Source: Poronia punctata (lineage: Eukaryota; Ascomycota; Sordariomycetes; Xylariales; Xylariaceae). From it: a DNA stretch of 64,000 bases. Numbering within the stretch: the stretch's first letter is position 1; each line of letters starts with the position of its first letter. The stretch lies in contig MU401470.1 of the NCBI GenBank assembly GCA_022579005.1, positions 248,001 to 312,000 of the forward strand. Reading direction: 5' to 3'. The notes under the pieces were generated by a model. It was not told the origin of the DNA. It saw only the letters and a program-made list of their open reading frames with translations, and searched no databases. Both the position numbers and the translations under genes were made by a program. Positions 45,951-59,200 of the stretch are shown piece by piece.

Positions 45951-48900
45951 AAGGTAAAAGTTGTAATAATAAGCAAAGCAAAAGCAAAGATAATAAATAC
46001 TAATAGTAAAATAGCTTTTTAAAATTTAAAAAAAGTAAACATAGCAACTATAAATACTATTATTATTAATAAAATAAATAAGTTAAATAACTTAAAAATA
46101 AACGTTGTACTATAAACAATGCTTATATTGCCTTTAATTAAAATAATAAAAAATTGTAAAAGCTATAGCTTATATAAGAAAGCTATTTTTTTAAAAAAAA
46201 AATCTTTAATTAAAAAAAAGATAATATAGCTTATAATACTATAAAAGTAAACAATTAATATATTAATTTCTACTTATTGCTTTAAGTAACTATTAAACTA
46301 TTATTTATTACTTTAAAAATTAAAGAAACATATAAAAAATACTATACTTTATTTTTATTATATAATAAATATATAATATATATTATAAAAAATTTTTATT
46401 AAACTATAATATTTAAATACTAATAGCTAATAGTAAAAAAAATATAAAATAACAAGGTTTTACTTAATTAGTTTAACTTAATAAAAGCATTTTTAGTAAC
46501 TAATAATAAACTGCATTTTAAAAATAAAATATATATAAATACTAAACTTAAATAAATAATAGCATATATAGCTTTACTAAAGTATATATATACTAAAATT
46601 TTTACTAGATTTTTTAAATAAAGAAATATATTTACTATATATGCAAATTTAAAAGTATTAAATAATATAATTAGTTAACGTTTTTTAAATAACTTAAAAA
46701 TATAATATAAAATATATAACGCCTTAATCCTTATAATCTATATAGGTATAAAAAGTATAATTTAATTATAAAAACAAGCAACATTTTTTATTAAGTTATA
46801 AACAAGATTAAAAATAAAAGTATATATAAACATTATTGCATAGCTTTATTATAATATTAAATTATAATTATTACTTAAAATACTATAGTTTAATAAGCAT
46901 GCTATTATTTTAAACATTTTATAATAATATTTATATATTAGTTTTATAGCAAATATAGCTATACTAATTTAAATATAATATAAATACTTTTTTATTATAA
47001 AAAAAGTAATTATTTATATAAATACTATTATTTTAGCTTACTTAGCAATTATAGTTTTAGTATAATATATTAATTTATTTAATAACTACTATTTAAAATA
47101 AACGTGCTAATATATATTTATAACGTTATTATTAAAACTAGTAAAAGTAATTTTTAACGCAAAAACACTAAAGTATATAATATATATAAATATAACTAAT
47201 AAATTAATTAAACTACGTAAAAATTTAAAGCTTAGTATAATATAAAACCTAGATGTAAATAGTATAAAAGGCATTTATTAAACTAATGCTTACGTATTTG
47301 CTATATTTATTTTTTATAAAATAAGCTAAAAAAACTTTAGCTTAAATAACTAAATACTAACTTTTTTTTAAATTAAAATAAATAATTTTAAATAAGCTTA
47401 GTATATAATAGCTATTAAAGACTATAATATTTTATTATAAATCTTACTAATAACTAATATAAAAAATTAGCATAAAAAGCTAATAAAAGTAAAACATATT
47501 TTTTTTATACTAACTAATAAGAAAGTTTATATATTTAATAAAAAGCTATAATATATTATAAAATTTAAAACTTTTTTAAAACAATATAATATTTAAATAA
47601 AAAAGGCATTATTTTAATGCTAAAAGAAAAAAAGCTATGCGTAAACTTAATTATAAAATAGTAAAACTAGTAAAAGCGCACTTATTTATATAAATTAAGT
47701 TTAAAAAACTAATAGATTTTAAATAAAATATTTAATAAGTTATATAACTAAAATAAGCTTTACTAAATAAAAAAACTTAGTTTTTTTAGCAGCTTAGTAT
47801 TTATTATATAGAAAATAATTAAAAAAAAATAAAAAAGCAAAGTTATTATTAATTTTAAATTACTTAACAATATTATAATTTTAAATATTTACTTAATACT
47901 ATTATAAAATAATATAATAGCAAACTTTAAAAGAAAAATTTATTATAGTTTATAATGCAACCTTTTTTTTTTACTAGCTTTTAGTTTATACTAAATATAA
48001 AAACAAAATAGTAGTTATGTTTTCTAAAAAACTTAAAATGTTAAGCATAGCGCTTATAAGATTTAAAAATAGCTTAGCTTATATATAATAATTTATAAAT
48101 TAACAACTATAACTATATAAAAACTATTGCAAAGTATATATAAACAATATTGTTATATTTAGCAATACTTAAAAAGACTACTATAAATATTTATATAAAG
48201 TGCTTGCTTTGTTTTAAAAAATAAAACTAGTTATTTTGCTAACAAAATTATTTTATATATACTTTATAATAAAACTACTAAAACTAAAGGTAAACAAATT
48301 AAAGGTAGCTATTATAAAAGCTTATATAAAAGCTATTACTAAAATTAAAATATTAATAACACTTAATAATTTAAAAATGTATATTAAAATAATAATATAG
48401 TTATGCAAATATATATTATAATTTTAATAAAAAATTAAACTACTTTAAAAAAAAAAATAGCTATGCTTATAAAAAGAAGGCAAATATAAAAGTTACTAAC
48501 AAAAAACCTTTTAAGCTATAAAAAGTAAATATTAAAAAAGTTATTTTAACTAATACTAGTAAAAAAATAAAGTTTTAATATTATATAGCACAACTTTACT
48601 AAGTTAAATTATTTAAAATATTAAAATTTTATAATAAATAATAGGTTTACTTTAAAGATAACTAAGTAGTTACTACTAAAGTAGAAAAGCGTTTAGCATA
48701 TATTGGCAAATTAAGCTACGATTAATTTAATATTAAAAAAATAAGCAAAGCTTATTTTAAAAAATATAATGTGTATAGCGTGTTAATTAAGAAATTAACT
48801 ACGCGCTTTATAAATTGCGCTGCAATTATTTTAGGTTTATTAATAATAAGGTTATATATAATAACTAATAAAGAAAAAAGTTTATATACTTAGTATAAAG

Positions 48901-51900
48901 TATACGCGCTGCGCAGTACTAAGTAAAAATACTTTTAAATTGTTTAATAATTATAACGTTAAAAATAAAGCTAAAATAAAAAGTATATAATATTAAAAAA
49001 GTAAAAAGTACAAAGCGCATTTTACTTACTGCTTTATTAAGCAGCAAGTATAATTTACTTTATAGCTTTTATAGTTAAAGCGTAAGTTAAACTGCTTAAC
49101 TAACATATAACTAAAATAAATATAAGTATTGCTTAACTATAAAAGTTAAGCAACGGGCACTTGTAAACTAGTTGCATATACATTAATTAATTTTATATAT
49201 TTAATACACATACTAGCTACGCTAATCTTAGCACTGTTTCCTACCTTTTACTTTGCTAAATATAGTTAACACAATCTGTTAAAAATTTTAATAAACAAGT
49301 TTTTTTAAAAATTAATGCTTTTATAAAATAAAGTTATAAAGTAATAATATTTTATATTAATAACTTAATATAAAATAAAGGTTTTATTTTTATAGCTAAA
49401 GTTAAACTTATAATATACTTTAGTAAAATATTAACAAGGGCAAAAAAAAAATACTATATAATAAAGCTAGAGGTAGCATATTTAGTATACCTTTATAAAC
49501 AAATTAAACTATAACTTTAGTTATATAAAATGCTTATAATAGTTTTTATAAACTATAAAGCAATAAAAAGCATAGTTAACTAAAAAAACATAACTATAAT
49601 AAATATTATTAAAATAAACTTTTGCTTAGTCTAGGTATTAATATACTTAAATTAATATTATTTTAATATAAAGTATATTTTAAGCAAAGTAAACTTAGTA
49701 CTAAACGTATTATTATAGTTACTTATACTACTAAACTAAAAAAATTATAAAAAAGCATAGCTTAAAAAAATAATATATTAAACAATATTAGTAATAAATT
49801 TGCTTATTTAATATATAATATATAAATATTTTAAAACTTAAAAAAAAAATTAATTAAAAAATACTAAAAAAATAAAGTAATAGCTAAAATTATTATAAAA
49901 ATAAATATAAATAATATAGTGCTAAAAATGCAATTTTAATGCAAAAACAAACTTTTATATTATATACTACAATAAAAACTAAAAAAACTAGTAATATTAG
50001 CTAACTGTTTATAAAAAATCTTATATAAAGTATATAATAAAAAGCATTATTTTAAACTTAAATAAATAATAAAAAACTTTAAAAAATATATTATAAAAAA
50101 TATAAGTTATAAAATTAAAAACTATATTTAGCACTGCTTTTAATATTTAAATAATAAAATAAATTATAGTAAACTACTAAAACTATTATATTTAATTTTA
50201 TTTTTAAATATACTATATTATATTATAATTATAAACTTTATTATTAGTATGCTAACAGTTTTATTATAACGCACATTTTAGTAAATATTAAAATATAATA
50301 CCTATAATTATATAATAATAATTATGTGCAAATTTAGCAAAAAAACTATTTTTATTTTAAAAAATATTAAATATATAGCAGCTAAATAAGGTTTTATAAT
50401 ATTAAAAATGCTTTTACTATATAAATAAAAAATGCTTTTATATATTATATTTAATAAAAATTTTAAATTTATTTTTAAATTATAGTAAATGTTGTTTACT
50501 AAAATAGCTATAAAACTTACTATATTAACTATATACTACTTATAAATAAATAAACAATTTAAAAAAAAAAACTAAAACGTTAAAATAGCTATAAAGTATT
50601 ATTATACTTGCTTAAACATTTTATAAACGTTAATAATAATACTTTTATAATACGCTTTTAATAACTTAAAGCAGGCAACCTTAAAAAAAGCGCTAAATAA
50701 AGTAGTTTTAAAATTTAAGCTTAAAAACCTTTTATTAGTTATATACGTACTATATAACGTAACTAATTTTAAACTATATTAACAAATTTATTAAAAAAAA
50801 GCTTAAATTACTATTAACTATATTGCTACTAAAATAAAAATTAAATATAATAAAAAAAAATAATAAAGGAAATATAATATAAGTAATAAAGTATATTTAA
50901 AGTTATATAAAAAATACTATTTTTTAAGCAAACCTTTATATAAGTAGTTATAATAAAAGGTTAGCCCTTTTATAATTTTTTAAAAAATAAGAAATTTAGC
51001 ATATAAATTAAATTTTTTAAAATATTAAAAAGTTTATAAAGTAATATTTATAATATAACTATACTTAGCTTTTTTAAGCTTAAATTTATATAACTATTAT
51101 AAACTAAAATTGAAGCAAATTTTTATTAACAATAATAATAAATAATAAAAGTTATATAAAATTGAAAAAATTATAAATAAGTAAACTAAAAAAATATTAA
51201 CTTAAGTATACTTAAAATACCTTATAAAGTAAAAAGGCTATTTTATAGTTTATAATATATAATATTTTAAAAACACCTTTATATAAAACACGTTAAAAAT
51301 AGTTTAGCAATATAATAAAAAAAACTTACTATTGCTATAAAAACTAAAACAAATAGCATAAAACCTTTTAAATAAAAACTTTAACTTTTTAAATTATATG
51401 CTAATAAATAAGTAAAAAGTAGTTAATATAGTGCTGCTAACAAATATATAAATATAAATACTATAACAACATTACTAATTACTTTTTACTAATTATTTAA
51501 TTACTATATAACATTTTTAATATATATACTTATATTACTAAATTATTATATTTTAATAAAATAATATATTTATTTTACTTTTTATTATTATTTTATACAT
51601 TTATTATTATAATTAATTTGCTATTTAATAGTATATAGCATATAAGCTTTTTTTAACTTTAAATTCTTATAAGCAAAGCTAATAAAAGTAATATTATTTA
51701 GCTAAGCTTAATATAACTAAGTATATAAACAAACTAACCTAGTATATATTAATATATTTTAAAGTATAAAGCCTATAAATAAACAAAATAAAAAAACTAT
51801 TATTATATTAAATAAATTTAGTATTAATAAAATAAAATATAATAGCGCTTAAAATAAATTAAGCTATTAAATATAAGTTATATAAAATATTGCTTTAAAA

Positions 51901-53112
51901 CCCTATTTTTTATACTAAAAGGTTTTAATATATTTAATAACTTATTGCTTAAATAGCAAATAATTAAATAATACTTTATAAAATAACATTAAAAACGTTT
52001 TAAAAAAAGCTATAAAAGTAAGCAATATAAAAAAATAAAAAAATAATATACAAATTATTATACTTAAACTAATTTTAAAGCAGCTAAAAGCAATAAAAAT
52101 AGCTAAAAATATAACTACTAAGCTTAATACTATACTAAATATAATTAATATAAATATTAAATTATTTAATTTAAATTAGCTTTTATATAACTTAAACAAA
52201 TAAACAATTTTAAAATACTAGTAATAGTAAGTAAATATATATAATTATAAGTATAAAAAAGCATTGCTTATAATAACAATACTACTACTTAAATATATAT
52301 AACTTACGCTGCTTAAATTACTTACGCTACTTATACTACTTAAATATATTATTTTTGCTTTAACTACTATAAATAATATATAACTTAAAATAAGCGTTAA
52401 AAAGTATATAGCAAACAATATTTTTTTAAAAGCTAAAAAATAAAAGTTTAATAATATTATTATAGCATATTAATTATTAAAAGCACTAAAATAGTTAAAG
52501 CAAATTAAACTATTATTTAAATAAAATATAACTATATAAGCAAATAAATAAATAATAAATAACGTACAACTTTATTACTTTAATAAATATATTAAAAAAA
52601 TAATTAATATAAAAATTAAATATAAACTAAAAAAGCACTTATTAATAAGCTAATATAAGCATATATAGCTAATATAATTAACATTACTTTAAAAGCAACT
52701 TTAAAAAAAAAAATATTTAAACACTTTAAAAGCAATTTAAAATTTTATAAAAAGTTAACAATAAAGCTATAAATAATATTTTTTTTTTAAAAAAAGCTAT
52801 TAATAAACTAATAAAAAAATACTAATTACTAAAAACAATACTTATTAATTTAAAAGTAAAACATAAGAAAATAATAATTAAAGTAGCTAAAGTTAAAAAA
52901 AACACTTTAATAAATAAAAAAAAAGAACTAAAATAAACTACTTTAGCAATAAATAATAAATTAAATGATAAGCTAGCTAAAAAAAAATTATTACTATATT
53001 TTTAAATAGCAACAAAAAACAAAATTATAAAGTATAATGCAATAAGTTTAAAACTTTAATAGTATTAAAAAAACAGGACGTTTTTTAATTTTTTTTTAAA
53101 AAGGGGGCAGAC

Positions 53113-53273
53113 TGTTAAGACCTAGTCCTATAAATAACGAATTTATAAATCTATATTGCAATAATCGCCCTAAGTAGGTCTTTATAGTATATAAACCCCT
53201 TTAAGGCTATTTGGCCTTATTTTAATAGTTAGTTAATTTATTTACATTTTATTATGCAGACCTAATACTATTA
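53113..53273 (+). repeat. Right LTR of the 9.5-kb retrotransposon
   Basis: 161 bp, less damaged than the left copy (for example TTTGGCCTTA against TTTAGCTTTA). Confidence 0.9.
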
Positions 53274-53278
53274 AAAGC

Positions 53279-56043
53279 TATAAAAGCGTTTTAAAGTTAT
53301 TAAAGTTATTAGTAATCTTATTAATAATATTGCAACTAAAAAAACTTATTTTAAAAGGCTTTTAAAGTACAAAAAATGTTTTTTTTATAAAATTGCCTTA
53401 ATAAGCTAGTTTTTAGCTTTTTTTTTTTAGCTAATATTATTATAATTAAAAAAAAATATTAGCTTTTTTATTTTATTTTTTAAGCTTATAGTTAATAATA
53501 AACTAATAAGTTAATAATTATTGCGCTTATTTTGCTTATTTTTTATTTATTTTTTTAGTAGTAGTAAAGTAAGCAAGGTTTTAATAATTAAAATAAATTT
53601 TTACTTTATATTTAGCACTTTTTAAGTATTATTTTTATTAATTAAAAAAGTTAACTATTATTAGCAATTTTTTGTTATAAATTTTATAGTTTATTTTTGC
53701 TAGCAAAAGTTTTTAAAAATAAAATATAATAAGTTAAAGTTTGCTATTTTTGTTTTTTTAAAAAAAAACTACGCTAAAAGTATAGTTAAAAGCGTTAGTT
53801 TTAATATATATTATAGTATTAAAATTAAAGTAAACTAAAATTAAAGCTGTAGTAAATTTATATTTAAGTATTTATATAGCTTTAGCTATTTAGTTAGTTT
53901 ATTTTTAAGTTTTTACGTTAATTTTATTTATATTTATTAAAAGCTTTACTATTTTAAAAAAGTTTTTAATAAAGCGTTAATAAAAGTTAGCAAAGCTTAT
54001 AAATTATTATAATTTTTAAGCGTTTTTAAATTATTTTATTTAGCAATATAGTTAATTTTATTTTAAGCTATTTTAATGCTTTTAGTACTAATAATATATT
54101 TTAAAAATTTAACTTTTTTAACTTGCTATTTGTACTTTTAAAGTATAATAGCAAAGTTATGCTAGGTTAAGCAATAAAAAACCTTTTTTATAATATAATT
54201 ATATTTTTTAATAGTGTTTATATAAATAAGCAAATTATTTAAATAAATAAGTAAACTATTATTTATAAGGTTTTAAAAAATATTGTTTATTATAAATTAA
54301 AACATTACTAAAGCATTAATTAGTTTTATAAGCATAATAGTATATTTAAAAAGCTTATATTTATATTAAAAAGCAGTTTTTTATTTATAACTTTTTTAAT
54401 TTAAATTAAATAAAAACTAAATTTAAAATTTATTTTAATAAATTATTTAGCTATATTAAAACGTGCTTATAATTTAAATATTAATAAGATTAAATACTAA
54501 ATTAGTATTATAATACTATTAAGTTTTTAGTAATTAATTATAAAACGCAGCTTTATAATATTTTTTTTATTTATAAATATTAAAAAAGTACTATATAATA
54601 ATGTTAATTTTTTAATATGTTTAAAATTTAACATTTTTTTTAGCTAAACCTTTAAAGCGTTTAGCTTTTTAGCAGTTATAGTATAAAAAAGTCCTTAAAA
54701 AAGCATTTTTTTTAAAAAGTTAATAGCGTAATTTTATATTATATTTAAGTAAACAAAAAGCAGCTTTTTTGCTTATAATAAGTAAGTAATTATAAAACTT
54801 TTTAAGTATGTTTATAAAAGCATTTTAAGCAGCTTAAGTAATTGTTATAATATTAAACTTTAAAGTATTTAGCTAAACTTTTTATTACTAAATAACTAAG
54901 CTAATATAATTTTTTTATAGTAATTTAAAATAAATTAAATTTTATTGCTATTAAAAAAAAAGTGTACTAGCTAGTATTTTTTTATTTACTATTAAAGCAA
55001 AATAATATTATATAAGTTATTAAAGCTAAATAGTTTAAAATTAAAATAAGTAAAGTAATTTTTTTAATAGTATAATATAAAATAGTTTATATAATACTTA
55101 TTGCTATTTTTTAAAATAATAGTATTAAAGCTAGTTATAAGCTAAAAAAATTGTTGCTTAATAATAAAAAGCTTTTATATTTAAGCTTTTTTTAATAATA
55201 TTATAAGTATAAAGCTTTTAATATTTAATAAAGCTTTTATAAAGTATTTTTTATTATTATAAAGCAAAGTTATAAAAATAATAAGTTATTAACTAGCTTT
55301 TAATTTTTAAAAAATATAATATTTAAGTTTAAAAGCGTTGCTAGGTTTTTTTTTTAAAGCAAAATTAGTAATTACTTTGCTTTTTTTTAGCTAGATCTTA
55401 TAAAGTATAATATAAAAGCTAACTAAAAATTTAATTTAGTATTAGTTTTAATTTTTATAAACTTAATTTTTTTAAAAAGTTTAGTTAAAATAGTATTAAT
55501 TTAGGCTTTTTTAACTAAAGCAGGTTTTTTTTTTTTTTTTTTTTAACTTTTTTTAATAAAAAAGATTTTTTTTAAAGCTAAAAGCAAGTTTTTATTATTT
55601 ACGTTTTTTTTAATAAAATATTTTAAAGTTTAATAATTATTTTATTTATATTGCTAGTAAGCAATTTTATTATGCTTATGCTAGTTAATAGCAAACTATA
55701 TAATACTTTAAAGTATTTTTTTATTTAAAGCTTACTTTTTATTTTTAATTTTAAACTATAATAGTAGTTTTTTTATATTAGACTTTTTTAGATTATTTTT
55801 TAAAAATAAATTTTATAAGCTAAAGTTAAAGCAGTTTTTTTTGCTAATTTATTAGCTTAACTTTAAGTGCTTTTTTATTAAAGCAAGCTTATTTTTTAAT
55901 GCTAAAGTTAATAGCCTAAGGTTAGTTATTATATTTTTATAAATTTAACTAGCTTTTTTAATAGCGTTAAAAAACTTATTGTTTTATTTAAAAAAACTTT
56001 TTTTTATAAGTAAATTAGTTTAGTTATTTTATTAAAAAAAGTT
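53279..56043. repeat. AT-rich decayed repeat, middle part of an older element
   Basis: Continues the T-rich sequence that ends at 43785 once the 9.5-kb retrotransposon is removed. No open frame or terminal repeat was recognised. It is interrupted by the next retrotransposon at 56049. Confidence 0.55.
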
Positions 56044-56048
56044 TTTAA

Positions 56049-56294
56049 TGTTATAATTAGGTTATAAAGAAGGCAAGGCTTTTAAAGGTAACTTAATTTA
56101 TTACTAGAAATCTTAAAGTAAAGAGAAAAAAAAAAAAAAGCTTTTAAGTTTTTGTTAAGAGTGCAAACCTATATGTGCACTAACTAGTAAGGCTGTAGCT
56201 ATTTATAAGTGCAGGCCTTTATATTTACTATTTAAAAAAGATAATAGCTATAAGCTACTTAATTAGCTATACTGCTATTAACTAATTTATAACT
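56049..56294 (-). repeat. LTR (left copy) of the minus-strand retrotransposon
   Basis: Shares ACTAACTAGTAAGGCTG and AGCTATAAGCTA blocks with 62673-62919. A poly-A tract of differing length lies inside each copy. Confidence 0.85.
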
Positions 56295-59200
56295 ACTTTT
56301 TTAAAAAGAAAAAAATAACTTATTTTAAAGTATAGTTTAAGTTTAAACTAATGTTTTCTAAGTTTTTTTTAATTAGTTGCTTTTTAACTAAAAAAAAATT
56401 GCTTTAAATATTTATTATTATTATAACAGTTTAAGCTTTTATACTATTATACTATAATGCTAGTTTTTTTATAACTAATTATAGTAGTTTAACTATATAA
56501 AGTAGCTTTTTTATATGTTTTTTTTTTGCTTTTTTTATACTTTTAATATAAGTTATATAGCTTTATTATTATTAATATATAGTTTATTAAATTTATTATA
56601 AGCTACTACTTTAAGCTATTTAAGCAAGCGTAGTAATAGCTTAGCTGCTTTAAAATATTGTTTATAAAATTTTTTTAGCAATTTTATACTATTTTTAAAG
56701 TTTTTTATAAAATACTATTTATTATTTATATTTTAGCCCTTTTAATTAACTTTATATTATAGTTTTTTATAATATAGTTTTAATATTTATATTTTTTTTA
56801 TTATAAATTTTTTTTTACTTAATAGCATAATTGCTTTACTTTTAAGATTTTTTAATTTTTACTTTAATAATAAGTTATTTAAGTACTTTTATAGTTAGTT
56901 AGCATAGTATTTATTTATTATTTGCTAAGTTAGCAGTACTTTAAGCATATAAGTATTTTTTTTATAATATAAAATATAAAACTTTTATTAAGTTATTAAG
57001 TAGTTTAGCTTATTAAATAGTTAGTTAATTTGCTATGCTTACTATTTTTTTAATATAAAAACAAAATTTTTTATATTAAAATTAAAATCTTTATAGCTTT
57101 AGTTTACTTGCTTAGTTATTTACTTTTATATACGTAGCAAGTTTTTTTTAACTATATTAATATAGTTTATAATAATTTAAATTTAGTTTTATGCTTTAGT
57201 ATGCAATTTTTATTTTTATTAAGTAAGGTTTTTTAGCTTATAGTTAGCTATTTAATTTTTTTAATTAAATTATAGCAATATAAAAAAGCTTATTTTTACT
57301 TTATATAGCAATAGTTTTATTAACTTATATAATATTATAGCTTATATATAGTTTATAGCTAATATTTTTTTTTAATTAATTATTTTAATAATAGTTAATA
57401 TATAAGCGCAACTTTTAGTTTAAGTATTTATTTATTATTTTAGCTTATTTTATTATTTTATAATATTTTAATAAAGCTAAAGTTTATATAATACTTAAAA
57501 TTTTAATAACTTTATTTATAAATATAAAAATAAATTAAAAGCTATAGTTTAAAATAATTATAATTAATAATTTAAATACTTTAAATAGTTTTTTATAGTA
57601 TAGCTACGCTGCTTATTACGCTATAATCTTTATTATATAAAGTATAGTTTAAAATTTTTTTTTTAATTTGTTTACTATAACTATTATATTATTAAACTTA
57701 TATTTATTTTTTAGTATTTGCTTAAAGTTTATTATAATATATTTTTAAATATAGTTTAAAATTAGTAATAGCGTTAACTTGCTAAAGGTTTTATTTTTAA
57801 AAACTTTAGCTAAATAATATTATAAGCAATTTGCTATATATTTATTATAATTGTTTTTTAACTAAGGCTACTAATATTTTTTTATAACTAAGTAATATAT
57901 TTTTTTTTTGCTTAAGTATACTATTAATATTTTTTTATATACTTTTTTTATTAACTTTATTTATAAAAAAAAAGTATTAAGCACTACTAGTTTTTTTTTA
58001 TATATAGTTAATTTATTTTTTATTTTTTATAAGTTATTTATATTTACTTTATTATTTAAGTTTTTAATTTTAGCTTTTATTTTTTGTTTATATATTTTTA
58101 TGCTTAAATCTTTTTAATTTTTATATAAGATTTTGTTTATAAGCTAAAGCCCTTTTAAAGTTTTTATTTTTTTTTAAAGTTTAAAAAATAAGATTTTAGT
58201 TACGTTTTTAATTTATATTAGCGTAAATTTAGTAATTATTAGTTAAAAAAAGGTAGCGTGCTTATATAGTTTTTTTTTAGCTTTTTATAACGCTATATTT
58301 TTTTGTTTTTTAAATAGCACGTTTACTACTATGTTTTTTTTTTTAAATAATATATAATTATAAAGTTATATTTTATTAAAAAAGTAAACTATTTTACTTA
58401 TTATAAGTTAAAATATTATTTTATATTAAAATATTTTAATACTTTATAGTTAGTAATAATTAAAAATAGTTTATTATATTAGTAGCTAATAAGTTTAGCT
58501 TTTTATTTTTTTTATAGCTAAAATTATTATTAATATTTTTTTATTATAAATTTTATAATTAAGCTTAGCTTTGTTTATAGTTTTTAAAAAAAAAGCTGCT
58601 AAGTATTATTTTTTATTAAAGTATAACTATATTAAGATTTTTATTGCTACTTTATTTAATATATTAGTTTTTATTTTTATAAATAAGTTATAATTATAGT
58701 ATTATAATAAAAAAGCTACTATTAAGGTTTTTTTTAGCTTTTAAAATGCTTTTTTATATTTTTTGCTTTAAATAAAAAAGGTATTATTATAAGTTAATAT
58801 TATAAGTAGCTTTACTTTATAGCTATAGTTATATATAAACTTTTTATAAAAGTTATAAAATTTTAAAAAAAATATATATTTTTTTTATAATTATAAGCGT
58901 AGCTTAATTTTTAACTACTTTTATTCTACTTAGGTTAACGCTTATGCTTTTAGTACTAACTATATATTTTAAAAATTTAGTTTTTATAACATAAAATTTT
59001 AATTTTTTTAAATTAGCTTATAAACTAGCTTTTTATAATTATAGCAAAACTTTTTTTATATATTTTTAGTATTTTTTTAAAGTTATAAAGTATATTAATA
59101 TATTATTTATATAAACATAATAAAAGTAGTTAAAGTAATTAAATAAAGTATTATTAATATATTTTTAAAACGTAAATAGTTTGTTTATAAGCTTAAATAG

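Larger units (their letters stand above)
43786..53273 (+). mobile_element. Decayed LTR retrotransposon (9488 bp)
   Basis: Two 161-bp direct repeats (43786-43946 and 53113-53273) bound it, with an identical 5-bp target duplication AAAGC outside (43781-43785 and 53274-53278). A purine-rich tract, AAAAAGGGGGCAGAC, sits immediately before the right LTR (TGTTAAGACC), so the element reads on the + strand; the interior is A-rich on +, in agreement. No gag or pol frame survives, and stop codons are everywhere. Gypsy or Copia cannot be decided. It contains a 24-bp in-phase tandem repeat (45831-45950) and a GC-richer, hairpin-bearing island (about 48660-49290). Confidence 0.88.

Noticed and set aside
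45725..45976. 83-codon minus-strand hydrophobic frame (Ile/Phe/Leu-rich)
   Set aside because: It is antisense to a damaged A-rich tandem repeat; the apparent membrane protein is a composition effect.
57908..58117. 69-codon frame of Phe/Ile/Tyr/Leu residues
   Set aside because: It is a chance frame in T-rich decayed retrotransposon DNA.
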